From NCBI RefSeq assembly GCF_000715075.1, contig NC_134081.1, positions 62,127,653-62,191,652 of the forward strand: DNA of 64,000 nucleotides, written 5' to 3'. Under the pieces are notes generated by a model, which saw only the letters and a program-made list of their open reading frames with translations, was not told where the DNA came from and searched no databases. The DNA is from Nicotiana tabacum. Lineage: Eukaryota > Streptophyta > Magnoliopsida > Solanales > Solanaceae. A program made the translations under genes and the position numbers. This document shows positions 21,541-33,655 of this stretch, in pieces; position 1 is the stretch's first letter, and every line of letters begins with the position of its first letter.

Positions 21541-23122
21541 GTATGGTTAGCCTTGAATTTATTCTTGTTGGTGAGAGATCGCTTGCAGTTGATGTTCAGG
21601 CCATAGCCAACTAGTCCATGAGGCTAGATGTTTCGGAGCCCAGCCAAGTTCTAGCTTGTGTGGTTTCTCAGTCTTCCTTATATGATCGCATCAGAGAGCG
21701 CCAGTATGATGATCCCCATTTGCTTATCCTTAAGGACACGGTTTAGCACGGTGATGCCAAGTATGTAACTATTGGGGATGATGGGGTGTTGAGGATGCAG
21801 GGTCGGATTTGTGTGCGTAATGAAGATGGGCTACGTGAGTTGATTTTTGAGGAGGCCCACGGTTTGTGGTATTCCAATCATACGGGTGTCGCGAAGATGT
21901 ACCAGGACTTAAGGCAGCACTATTGGTGGAGGAGGATGAAGAAGGATATAGTGGGGTTTGTAGATCAGTGCCTTAACTGTCAACAAGTGAAGTATGAGCA
22001 TCAGAGACCGAGCGGATTACTTTAGAGGCTTGAGATTCCAGAGTCAAAATGGGAGCGTATCACCATGGATTTTGTAGTTGGACTCCCACGAACTTCGAGG
22101 AAGTTTGATGCTATTTGGGTGATTGTGGATCGGTTGACCAAGTCTGCGCACTTCATTCTAGTTGGGACTACTTATTCTTTGGAGCGGTTAGCTGATATCC
22201 ACATCTGCGAGATTGTTCGCCTTCACGGTGTGCCGGTGTCCATCATTTCAGATTTGGGCACGTAGTTTGCATCGCATTTTTGGAGAGCCGTGCAGCGAGA
22301 GTTGGGCACATAGGTTGAGCTGAGTACAGCATTTCACCCTCGGACGGTCGGGTAGTCCGAATGAACTATTTATATATTGGAGTATATGCTACGCGCTTGT
22401 GTCATAGATTTTGGAGGTTTTTGGGATCAGTTCCTGCCTCTCGCAGAGTTTGCCTACAACAATAGCTAACAGTCGAGCATTCAGATGGCTCCATAAGAGG
22501 CTTTGTATGGGAGACGGTGTCGGTCTCTGGTGGGATGGTTTGAGCTGGGTGAGGCAAGGCTATTGGATACTGACTTGGTTCAGGAAGCTTTGGACAAGGT
22601 TAAATTAATTCAGGATCGATTTCGCACGGCGTAGTCTAGATAGAAGAGTTACACTGATCGAAAGGTTCGTGATGTTGCCTACATGTTTGAGGAGAAGGTA
22701 TTGCTCAAGGTTTCACCCATGAAGGGTGTTATGAGGTTCGGAAGGAAGGGCAAGTTAAGCCCTCGGTATATTGGGACGTTTGAGGTACTTCACAGGATTG
22801 GGGAGGTGGCTTACAAGCTTGCCTTGCCGCCTAGTCTGTCAAGTGTTCATCCAGTATTTCATGTTTCTATGCTCCGAAAGTATGTTGGCGATCTATCTCA
22901 TGTTTTGGATTTCAGCACAGTTCAGTTAGATGGTGATTGACTTATGATGTGGAGCCGGTGGCCGTTTTGGATCAGCAGGTTCAAAAGTTGAGGTAAAGGA
23001 CATAGCTTTAGTGAAGATGCAGTAGAGACGTGAGCCAATTGAGGAGGCTACTTGGGAGAATAAACGGGAGATGCGAAGCATATATCCACGCCTATTTGAG
23101 ACTCCATATACGCTTCTAGACC
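21541..23122 (+). pseudogene. Element 2 integrase and chromodomain-like tail remnant
   Basis: The zinc-binding part is intact in 21786-22025: EEAHGLWYSNHTGVAKMY with CLNCQQVK. The core has TMDFVVGLPRTSRKF (first Asp), VSIISDLGT with the second Asp, and AFHPR with several stops around the expected Glu (22260-22370). The C-terminal part (22683-22940) has [25 protein letters not shown] and [12 protein letters not shown]. The chromodomain-like tail near 22955-23100 is recognisable from IALVKM and EEATWEN in other frames. Confidence 0.84.
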
Positions 23123-23138
23123 CGTTCGAGGACAAACG
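23123..23138 (+). promoter_or_regulatory. Hairpin upstream of the PPT, element 2
   Basis: CGTTCG-AGGA-CAAACG pairs at five of six positions; the single mismatch would be repaired by one A-to-G change. Same position and loop as in element 1. Confidence 0.6.
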
Positions 23139-23145
23139 TTTATTT

Positions 23146-23158
23146 AAGAGGAGGAGGA
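23146..23158 (+). promoter_or_regulatory. Polypurine tract, element 2
   Basis: AAGAGGAGGAGGA directly precedes the 3' LTR. Confidence 0.85.
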
Positions 23159-25984
23159 TATAATGACCCGACCAGTCGTTTAGAGAGGTGTAGCCCCGTT
23201 CCTCCATTTACTGCTCATTTTATGCTTAATAGTTGTTATGTGACTTGTCGGGGTAGTTGGTTCGGTTCCGGAAATGTTTCGAAATGAGTTGAGACACTTA
23301 GTTTCAAAGTTGGAACCTTAAGTTAAAAGGGTTGACTGGATATTAACTTATGTGTAAACAACTTCGGAATGGAGTTTTGATGGTTCGGTTAGCTCCGTTG
23401 GGTGATTTTGGACTTAGGAGTGTGTCCGGATAGTGATATGGAGGTCCGTAGTTGCATTAGGATTAAAATGGCGAAAGTTGGAAATTTAAAAGTTTGACTG
23501 AGAGTTGACTTTGTGGTTACCGGGCTCGAATTTTGGTTCTGGGAGTTGGAGTAGGTCCGTTATGTCATTAATGACTTGTGTACGAAATTTGAGGTCAATT
23601 GGACATGATTTGATAGATTTCGGCATCGATTGTAGAAGTTGGAATTCCTTAGTTTTCATTAGGCTTGAATTGGCACGCGATTCGTGTTTTTGAAGTTGTT
23701 TGATGTGATTTGAGGGCTCGACTAAGTTCGTATCGTGTTTTAGAACTTGTTGGTATGTTTGGTTGAGGTCTCGAGGTCCTCGGGTGGAGTTCAGATGGTT
23801 ATCAGATCGTAAATGGGACTTAGAGCATTGCTGAAGTTGGGAGTCTTCTAGTGTGATCGCACCTGCGAGGGGATTGGCCGCAGGTGCGAAGAGGGAATCG
23901 CAAAAGCGGCCTGGAAGGATGTGGACTGGTTGCCCAGAAGCGGCATTGTGGGTGCATCTACGAAATCGCAGAAGCGAGGGGGCAGCGCAGGAGCGTGAAA
24001 GAGGTCCTACATGTGTTTGTGTAGAAGCAGAGCTTGTTACGCAGGTGCAAAGGTCGAGTTTCCAGTGGTTCACCGCAGAAGCGGGAGATTGGTTGCTTCT
24101 GTGACACCGTAGATGTGGGTAAGTTGTCGCAGGTGCGAAAAGCCTGGTCAGAAATATAAACGTTGGGTTCCGAGTGTTTTATTATTTCTTGACTTTGCAA
24201 ACTCGGATTAGGCAATTTTTGAGAGGGATTTCGAAGGGTTTCTTGAGGTAAGTCACCTGTGATCATTTTTGTTCAATAATCTTGTTAGCCTATTGAATTT
24301 CCCACCTAGTTTGTGTGTTTTTGGGGTGGAATTTGGGAGTTTGAGGGTAGGGATTTGGAGAGTTTAATTTGAGGATTTGGGTGACGATTTGGTGTTGGAT
24401 CTTGATAAATTTGGTATGGTTAGACTCGTGATTGAATGGGCTTCTGAATTTTGTGACTTTTGTTAGATTCTGAGACGTGGGCTCGGGGGTCAACTTTGAG
24501 TTGACTTTTTGACTTTTGATTAAGAATTTAGTATTTTCTTATGGAAATGATGCCTTTAGCTCATGTTGATCATATCAAATTGTTTGTGGCTAGATTTGAG
24601 GCATTCAAAGATCGTTTCGAGAGTCCAGGGCTCGTTGGAGTAGAGTTTTGCACAGTTTGAGGTAAGTAATACTTCTAAACTTGGTTCTGAGGGTATGAAA
24701 CCCTGAATTACGTGTTAGGTGATTAATATTGAGGTGTCGCACATGCTAGGTGATGAGTGTGTGGGCGTGCACCGTATGAATTGTGACTTGGTCGATTTCA
24801 TGGAGCTGTATAGTTGAATAATCTTATTGCTACCCGTATTTTCACAATGTGTTAGAGAAATTGAGCTGACAACCATGTTAGAAATCCTGCTTAGGTTACG
24901 TGTTGGTACTATTGTGACCCACAGAGATCGTGTTACATGTTGAACTATTTGCTTAACTTGCCATTTTATACTCAGTCACAGCTATTATTTGCATATCATA
25001 TCTTAGTCTTTGTTGTCCTTTATCGATACATCATATCATCATTGTTTGGGCTGATTATCATGTTTCTTGTGAGCCCGAGATACTGGATATATTAATGATT
25101 TTGGGCTGATTATCATGTTTCTTATGAGCCCGAGATACTGGATATATTAATGACTGAGTGAGGTTGAGGGTCTATTTTGAGCGATATTGATGGGATTGGG
25201 CTTCACACCGCACCAGGCTTATTTTATTCATGCCAGGATTTGGCTTATGATAGCGCTTGGGCTGGATCGGCCCCTACAAAATCTGCAAATCCACAATCGG
25301 CACAGTTGCTAGCAATTTATTTGTATTTGGGCTAGATCTGCCCTGGTTTTATTTGCATTTGGGCTGGATCTGCCTTGTTCTATGTTGAGTTTTATTACAA
25401 AACCTGAGAGCACGTCTAAATTCTATTACTGTTACTTATAGATTATGAATTACTGATATATCACTGTCATGTTTTTATGTAACCTTTCGTACTGTTAATG
25501 TTGTGTGTGGACTGTAACACTCGGACCCGTCACTACTTTCAGTCCAAAGGTTAGATTTGTTACTTATTGAGTTGGTTGTACTCACGCTACACCCTGTACC
25601 TTGTGTGCAGATCCAGGAGTTTCCGGTCACGGCGGTTGCTGATTCATTGAGTTCAGACATTCGAAGATCATTGAGGTAGCTGCTTTGGCATCCGCAGACC
25701 TTGACTCTCCTCCCCTATCTTTCAGTTTATTTACTCAGTTCTACTTTCCATACATTGTACCAGACTATGTCATTATGTAGATGATCATGTACTCAGTGAC
25801 ACCCCAATTTTGGGAAAACTTATGTATTGAGTTATAGCATTCTATCCCGTTTTATGAGATTTTTATTTATTTAAAACTATTTTAGTATATTTCAAATTTG
25901 GATGTGTTGGAAATGTCTGAGTAGTCGGCTTGCCTAGTATCATGATAGGCGCCATCACGACAGGTTATGTTTTGGATCATGACA
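23159..25984 (+). repeat. Element 2 3' LTR (about 2.83 kb)
   Basis: It begins TATAATGACCCG (the first G of the usual TGTAATGACCC mutated to A) and ends GGATCATGACA. It contains the full CG-rich patch (23856-24140) that is shortened in the 5' LTR, and a private 55-bp tandem duplication at 25045-25154. Confidence 0.9.
25045..25154 (+). repeat. 55-bp tandem duplication in the element 2 3' LTR
   Basis: Two adjacent copies (25045-25099 and 25100-25154) of a unit with TTTGGGCTGATTATC and GATACTGGATATATTAATGA. The 5' LTR has a single copy, so it arose after insertion. Confidence 0.85.
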
Positions 25985-26454
25985 CTAGTTTAGCATCGAA
26001 TACCTCCTATTAATGGCTAAACTATTGCTTATGAGAACAAAGCTTCATGTGTTGGTCTAAGATTTTCTAAATTATATACAACAGCACTTGTATGCATCAG
26101 ACCAATAATATATGATAAGTCCTCCCCTCACAATTGGTTTAGGATCAGAAACCAAATACTTTTACTATCTAATAACTTTTGATGTGTGGTATATGATTAA
26201 TTTCTCTACCACAATGCACAAAGATAGGTTTCCCAAAGAAGATTGTGGATATATGTTAGTTTTTCTAACATTTGGGGGATGAAATAAGCAACTGAAAAAT
26301 ATGTTATATGAATCGAATTATCATTAATATGATCCTCATTCAGAAGATAATTCAAGTCAAATGCCAGAAGCATTTGCTGATCCAAAATTTAATATCATAT
26401 TTCAGCTGCAAATGCTCCGATTAAAATTAAAGTCCCTAAAGGAAAGAGTTTACT
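25985..26454 (+). pseudogene. Ty1/copia polyprotein remnant (end of integrase to start of RT)
   Basis: In shifting frames the plus strand gives AKLLLMRTKLHV, then ASDQ, IGLGSE and the KEDCGYMLVFLTFGG stretch, followed by DPHSED, QMPEAFADPKFN and ANAPIKIKVPKGK. This order matches the segment between the integrase core and RT of Ty1/copia elements. Codons are heavily decayed, with stops and frameshifts. The left side is cut by the end of element 2 and the right side by a reverse-oriented LTR at 26455. It is the only copia trace in the window. Confidence 0.75.
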
Positions 26455-27342
26455 TGTCACGAGCCAAAATCAAACTAGCCGTGATGTCACTTAATCCAAC
26501 CCGCTAGGTAAGCTAATTAACAATAAAACAATTCCAATAAAGTTTGATGAGACAATAATGATGAAATAACTGAGCTTTTATACAAAATCCCAAGGACTGG
26601 TAGTACAGGTCATGAGCTTCTAAGATTTAGAGTTTACAAAGCTGGTATGAAATAAATACATCATCTGTCTGAAATATACATGAACAAATTAAAATTCTAA
26701 AGCTACCAAGATCAAGAGGCAGCTATAACCAAAAAGCAGGTACGTCTTCAATGCCAGATCCTGCCATACACGGCAACATCAGCATCAAAAATATGCACGC
26801 AAGGTGCAGAAGTGTAGTATGAGTACAACCGACCCCATGTACTCAACAAGTAACAAACCTAACCTTAGGTTGAAAGTAGTGACGAGTTGGGACAAAGGTC
26901 GGTGTCCAACACCAATAGCCAACAATAGTTCATAACAATATAATAAAAGTGATAAAAGAAATAAATCAGAGATGTGATGTGATGCTCGTTAACAGTTACG
27001 GGAAAATAGTCATGCTTTTTAGGTATAACAGTAAAATCCAAATCCTTCACCGAAATCACCAAAATATGAGTGAGTCAGAAAAACTGTGATTTTTTCCAAA
27101 ACCTTTCAACAATAAATAAGATGTGTCATTATCAGATAGCATGAGGAAAGTACTTCTCTATGCCTACACTTTAGTGTGCACGTGAAATCGTGAATGTCAC
27201 CAAAACCGCGTAGCATGAGAGAATACATCTTTATGCCTTTATGTCAAGTATGTATGTCAAATGCAATGCATCACAGTGATGAACTCATGTACTCATACTC
27301 TCAAATACTAAATCTCATTGTCTAACACTTTCCACTCATCAC
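26455..27342 (-). repeat. Reverse-oriented partial LTR of the element 3 family
   Basis: It starts TGTCACGAGCCAAAATC, the complement of an LTR 3' end. Its complement aligns with the last 0.8-0.9 kb of 27343-30300, for example the ATGGGGTCGATTGTACTCAT block and the CTACCTAGCGGGTT-like terminus. It is cut at 27342 by element 3. No matching remainder was found beyond 37270. Confidence 0.75.
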
Positions 27343-30300
27343 TGTAACGACCCAACTAGTTGTTTTGAGCATTTGCATTCTGTTCAGCTTTTTGAAGTCT
27401 TGAGTAGTTTCATATGACGTATTATGACTTGTTTGAATCGTTGGTTTTGGTTTTCAGATGATTCAGGATAGATTCGGAAAAAGATTCTCATGTTAGAAGC
27501 TTTGAGTTGGAAGAGTTGACCAAGTTTGACTTTCACGTATTTGACCTCGGATTGGAATTTTGATGGTTCCATTAGGTCCGGGTGGTGATTTTGGACTTGG
27601 GCGTATGCCCGGATCTTTTGGATATTTCTAGGAGGTTTCGGCACGAATTAGCGAAAGTTGGAAATTTAAAGGTTTGGAATGTTTATAAGTTTGACCGACA
27701 GTTGAATTTGTTGATATCGGGTTCAGATTGTGGTTCCGGGAATTGGAATAGCTTTGTTATGTTATTTGGGACTTGTGTGAAAAATTTGAGTTCATTTCGG
27801 GTTGATATGATAAGTTTCGGCATGAGTTTTGGAAGTTAAAAGTTTAAAAGTTCATTAAATTCGATTCGAGGTGCGATTCGAGGTTTTGATGTTTCTATGG
27901 GTGATTTGAGGCCTCGAGTAGGTCCTCGTTATGTTTTGAGACTTGTTGGTATGTTGACCTTGAGTACATGTGTAAAGATTCGGCCTTTATCGATTGGGTT
28001 TGATTCCTATGGCATTAATTGATGATTTTGAGTTACTTTTAGCTAGTTTTGAGCCGTTCGGAGGATGACTTGAGAGGGATGGTGTTTCTAGTGTATCGAT
28101 TTGGCTTGTTTGAAGTAAGTGTCTTGCCTAACTTTGTTGGGAAAATATTTTCTACTAATTGCTATTATTTGCTATATGCGGGGGTGATGCATATATGAGG
28201 TGACGAGCGTATATGCATGCGCCAAGGTTAATCATGCTCGGGGGTAAATTATACGATTAATTGTGCCTTGTAGAATTACGTGACCTTCTTGTTTCACATC
28301 TTACTTGACTCCTAGATTACTAAGAATATGAAATTAAATGCTGGAAATCAAGATTTAGCTTATTATGACTTGATTAAAATTTGACGGATTTTGTGAAACC
28401 ATTGATGTGTTTAATTCGGTCATCACTATGCTTAATCACTAATACATTGCTATGACCGTTATTCTCGAGATATTGGATTCTATACTTGAGTTAAAGATTA
28501 TTTTAAGACTTGTCAAAATACTTGAATAATAAAGTACTTGAGGTTTATTGAATTGTTATTGGCTTGAAAGCTTTGATTGATGTTCATTCGGAATATTCGC
28601 TTAAACACTCTCCTTGATGTTATTCATACTTCCTACCTTGCTTGTCATTGATATACATATGCTTGATGAGAAAGAGTGTAAAACACGAAGAGTGATGTCG
28701 TGCCATTGCATATACATTATCATGTGAGGAAGAATGTAAAGTACGAAGGGTGATGTCGTGCCATTTTATTTACACTATCATGTGAGGATGAAAGTAAAAG
28801 CATGAAGGGTGATGTCGTGCCATTTCATTTATATTGTCATGATCTCATTTATATTATCATGTGAGGATGAGAGTAAAAGCATGAAGGGTGATGCCGTGCC
28901 GTTTCATTTATATTATAGTATTCTCATTTACATTATCTTGTGAGGATAAGTGTAGAAGCATGAAGGGTGATGTCGTTCCATTTCAGTTATACTATCATGT
29001 TTTTATATTATCATGTATTCATGGCACGAAGGGTGTTTTCGTGCTGGCGAGGACGAGGGACATGCATTATGTTGTAATATTATTTCCTTGTGTAAACGTC
29101 CATGCCTTTACCTTGATCTGTTACTGTTGTACCTATGTTTTCTATGTGACTTATCGTCGATGTTCTATCTTGTCCTATATATCAATTGATGTTGTGTTGC
29201 CCATGCCTTCTATATGTTTAACTTGAAAATATCATGTTTTTCTTCTTGTTGTTATATCTACATCCATGTCGTTCCTCATTTGTTGCACTTCCGAATAAGC
29301 TTTCTATCATGTTAGTTATTCATGCCTTCTATTTGTTAGCTCATAAAGATCATGATTTCCCATCTTGTTTGTTATATCTGCACCTAGGCCTTCTACTATG
29401 GTAGTTAGTGAGATTTATATTCTTCTTTCCTAATTGATGCCATTATTTCTATGCCTTTTACCTAGTTTGTTACCGTAGTCCATATGTACTGCCTTGTTCG
29501 TTATTGCTACCTGTGTAGTTTCCACTTTGTCATTATTGTTATTGACATTTCTTTCACCTGGATGGTACTGTTATACGTATATTTGGTGAGGATGAGATAA
29601 ATGCATGAAGTGTGTTGCCGTGCCATTGACTTGACATCTTGAGTGTATTTCTCACACTATGAGCGGTATGGATTCACTATCGTGGTATATTGGTTATCGC
29701 TCTAAGAAAAGGATTGGTCGAGATATTAAAGAATATTAAATCGTGACTTTTTCTAGTAATCATTTGCTGCTTCGCATATTCACCTTGAGCACTCTTTTCT
29801 GTTATGTTGTAGTGTTGTTCTTTTGCTAGTTTACTACACATGTTATATCAGTAAGTATCTTTTAACTAAAAAGTCTCGTCACTACTTCAACGAGATTAGA
29901 CAATATACTTATTGGGTACATGGGGTCGATTGTACTCATACTATACTTTTGCACCTTGCGTGCAAGTATGGAGCTGGAGTCGCTTTGTGTGGTGGGAGCT
30001 GGCATTGAAGATGTACCTGCATTTCGGTTATAGCTGCCACTTGTCCTCGGTAGCTTTAGGTTTTGCTAATCTGTTTAGGTAAATTTCAAACAGATGATGT
30101 ATTTATTTCATACCATATTGTAAACTCTAAATTTTAGAAGCTCATAATATGTACTACCATTCCTTGGGATTTGTATAGAAAGTTCAATCATTTTACCCAT
30201 TGTCTCTTATTACTTGATTTGAGTTGTGTCGATTGTAGTTGGCTTACCTAGCGGGCCGAGTTAGGTTCCATCACAACTAGGTTGATTTTGGGTCGTGAAA
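27343..30300 (+). repeat. Element 3 left LTR (about 2.96 kb)
   Basis: It begins TGTAACGACCC and ends GGGTCGTGAAA (one base off the usual GTGACA), directly followed by a PBS. It shares the first 0.5 kb with other LTRs of the window and contains a minisatellite at 28664-29043. Confidence 0.8.
28664..29043 (+). repeat. Minisatellite (55-80 bp units) in the element 3 left LTR
   Basis: Six degenerate units each carry GAAGGGTGATGTCGTGCC or a near match, separated by an AT-rich TTATATTATCATGTGAGGA-like spacer. An isolated further unit lies near 29590-29625. Confidence 0.8.
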
Positions 30301-30303
30301 AGT

Positions 30304-30317
30304 TGGTATCAGAGCAC
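30304..30317 (+). promoter_or_regulatory. Primer binding site, element 3
   Basis: TGGTATCAGAGCAC three bases after the LTR end; initiator tRNA-Met type. Confidence 0.9.
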
Positions 30318-31221
30318 TAGGTTCGTAGGTTCTACGAGTCATGAGAAAGTATCTAGTAGAGTCATGCGGATCGGTATGATGACGTCCATACCTATCTTAA
30401 AGAGGCTATAGGGCACTTAGGAAAATATCCTTTCTTTCTCTCCTTATCGTGTGGCCTTGTTTCAACTCGAAACCTATGATTTTGATTCTTCCTATTTGTT
30501 CATATGAAATGTTGTGCACTCGGTATTTGTTATGCGCTGACGGTTCGTGATGCTGCGGATAGATTATAAAGGGCTATGGATGCTCAATTATCATCGCAGT
30601 GTGATGTCTGGTCTTGAGAGCGGATGCAGTGATAGATCTTTCAGTAGTTCATTTATGGTACGAGGTGGGCTCTTATATCTGGTTGGTAAGCACGGACTTG
30701 GAAAGGCGGGCTAGTGGCCTAGTTGTTCTGATTATGGTGGGTTCATGCTAAGGTGTTGATTTGCGTACAACTGGTGGGTTATCTCCTGCATGATGAGTTT
30801 GGATCGTGTGTTTTGTGTAAGGTTTCCATTCGGTGGAATGAATATATTATCATTTCAGAGCATATAGGGAAGTTTCTTGACTATTGCAAGGATGGGTAAG
30901 CACTTGGCAGAGTCTTCGAAGTGTTCTATGACCAGTATTGCATGAGTTTTTGAAGTATTCAACTAAATAGTTGTGCGGGATCTGGGCATTCTATGAAGAT
31001 ATGGTACTTTGGATTATCGATGATGTATTCTACAGCTTCAAGCTAAGTGGGGGAGTTAGTTAATGATGATTGTACTGTAGGATCATGCATTGTATCAGTT
31101 TCAGGGTCGAGGGATTGCTTGGTTGTTTCTTTGAATATTCATCTAATGGTGAAGCGCGGGTTGCTTGGTGCATATTAGTTATGTATTGAAGATCAGAGTA
31201 AGGTAAGTGGTTATCGAGAAG

Positions 31222-31387
31222 GTTCTGATGAATTCCAGATCATATGTAGCATTTAAGGACTTCTGAATTTGTGTATGGGTAAGGCTTGAGATCGGTAGCG
31301 AATGGTTCTGATGAATTCCAGATCATATGTAGCATTTAAGGACTTCTGAATTTGTATATGGGTAAGGCTTGAGATCGGTAGCGAATG
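31222..31387 (+). repeat. 83-bp tandem duplication
   Basis: Two almost identical adjacent units (31222-31304 and 31305-31387), each starting GTTCTGATGAATTCC. They differ at about one base, so the duplication is recent. Confidence 0.9.
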
Positions 31388-31889
31388 GTAATCGGATCTG
31401 CAGTATTTCTATGTAAAGAATGATTCTACATGGCAATATTGGAGGGATGCAAGAAACGGCTTCGGATTCCTAGAAGGTTCCTTCAGAGCAAGCATATCAG
31501 ATTGAGTTACTTCCAGGTTGGCATTCTGGGTGATTCGGTTGAGCTAGAGGCGATCAGTTCTGATGACTCGATCATGTGTTAATGAGTTCTGAAGAATTCA
31601 CCATGGTTATGGCCGCGGCAAGAGTTGATGTTTGCTATAGGTATAGAAGTTATATTGCGTGTGATGGTATTCTCCTAGATTGAGTTAAATGCAAGGTTTG
31701 CGGTTGATGAGATATTCAATTTGCTTGTGGTTCAGAGTTGATTATGAGATCGTTATATGTTCACAAGTTAGCATGTTAGTGGCGGTGCACCGGTGGGGTT
31801 GAAAGCTGCGAGTTCAAGATTGTGGTTAAGTTTTGAATGGAAGGATATGAGTTCTTGATGACACGGACGATTCCAGATATTGAAGAGGA

Positions 31890-33655
31890 TATGGAAACTA
31901 TTTGATATTACCAGAGGTGAGTGTGCATGTTGGCAGGTGCATTGTGTTTTGACTTGTGGGTATTTTTCTGTAAGATAATAGAGCATGAGTGACGTATCGG
32001 CCATTTGAGTAGCGTTGTTGAGATCGGATATGAAGATTCTGGTATTCGTGAGGTTCAGAGACTAGATGTTCTCGTTGGCAGACTATTCCTTAATTGTGAA
32101 TTATGAAGAAATGTTGAGGATTAGATGATTGATGGTAGGTTTTATGGAAAGGTTGCTATGCATTTTTGGAAGGTTAATTACCTATTTGGGGATGATCAGA
32201 ATTTGGTTTGGGGATTATTTTTTAGCCTAATGAGAATGTGTACTCTGTATCGGATCGGATTTGCTTGCTCTTGCGCAACTGTTACCACATGTATATCATC
32301 GGGCGAGATGGATGTTATTCGCGCCTTGGTCTATGTTATGTGTTTCTCTCTTATGCTGTGATGGATTGTGAGGGTTATATGATTATTTTGTATGCTTATT
32401 GTAATTTCGTTTAGGCCTTATGGCGTTATGGATGAGATGGTCCTCGTGATATTGACTTGCTTATTGCACCATAGTTGTGCTTGTCTTTCTCAGTATTGTT
32501 TGTGCCTAATCATCTTCCCACAATTATATTTGTACACTCTATTGTGGTTGATGTGACGCACATGTGATCAGTGAGCCCGAGCATTATGGCTCGATAGGTA
32601 CCACTATGTGGATTGATACGATTGGATCGGGTTGCGTGCCGCAACGGTATTGTGATGTGATGTAACTCCTTATATTTATTTCGTGTATTTTGCTTTCACC
32701 TTGTTCAAAATAGTTCATAGGAAAATGTTAAAATTACCCTGCTTGCTTTCTTAGTAGCCTTCATATTTAACTTTCTTACCATTATCTGTCATGTCTGAAT
32801 TATTACTTGTTTGGTATACAGAACAGCGTTGTGTGGGGTTCCATATGGTTTTTGGTGAGACTTGTCGGTTGGGCTGCTTTTGCTATATGGTGTGGAAGAT
32901 TTATGGGAGTATTTCTCATGAGGTGGTTGTGTATGAGTGATGTGTCAGTCATTTGAGTGGGAGAGTTAGAGGTCAGAAATGGAGGTTCCCATATTCTCAA
33001 GCTTTAGAGATTGGAAGTTCTTGGAGGCAGATATATCTTGGTTGCGGACTCTGAAGGTATGTTAAGAGTTAGACAACTGATGATATTTGTTATGGATAGG
33101 TTACTATGGAATTTTGGAATTTATTTGCATGTTTTAGGAATGATCGGAATTTTTTCTAGGGGCTTATTGGGTAGGCCTAACGAGAATGTGTATTCTCTAT
33201 TGGATCGGTCTTGCTTACTCTTATGCAACATTTACTGTGGGTGTATCATATGGCGGAATAGATGTTATCATGCCCTGATATGTTCATGTGTTTTTCCTCT
33301 TATGCTATGATGGGTTGCGAGACTACTTGACTATTCACACGCATGATATGGTTTTATTTAGGCTTGGTGGCGAGATTTGGAGCGAGATGGCTCTTGCAAT
33401 ATTGAGTTGCTTATTGCACCTTAGTCGTGCTTTTCCTGTATGTGGTATATTGTGCTATACATTTCTCCATGGTTATTGTCATGCACTTCACATGTTTGTT
33501 CTTGATACACATGTGTTTGTTGATTGTGAGCATTATGAGTCAATAGGTATCCCATATAGACCGGTATGTTTGAATCGGGTTACGCGGTGCAATGAAGTTA
33601 TGTTGGGATATGATTTTTGTGCTTATTTTATGTGTTTTGCTTCTTCCTTGAGGGG
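31890..33655 (+). repeat. Diverged direct duplication, period about 949 bp
   Basis: Anchors repeat at a constant offset: GCATGAGTGACG at 31983 and GTATGAGTGATG at 32931 (948), TTATTGCACC at 32461 and 33411 (950), GCATTATGGC at 32581 and GCATTATGAG at 33530 (949). By eye the copies are roughly 75-80% identical with indels, so this is old. Confidence 0.75.

Larger units (their letters stand above)
16171..25984 (+). mobile_element. Element 2: decayed Ty3/gypsy chromovirus with truncated 5' LTR
   Basis: Order: truncated LTR 16171-18055, PBS 18059, gag from 18255, protease, RT-RNase H, integrase, chromodomain-like tail, PPT 23146-23158, LTR 23159-25984. The coding part belongs to the same lineage as elements 1 and 4 but has many stops, frameshifts and deletions, so it is much older than element 1. 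The left end lacks the first 0.7 kb of the LTR, so no target-site duplication can be tested. Confidence 0.9.

Noticed and set aside
28664..29043. CRISPR-like repeat array
   Set aside because: Units are degenerate and variable in spacing, lie inside an LTR of a plant element, and the spacers are themselves repeated.
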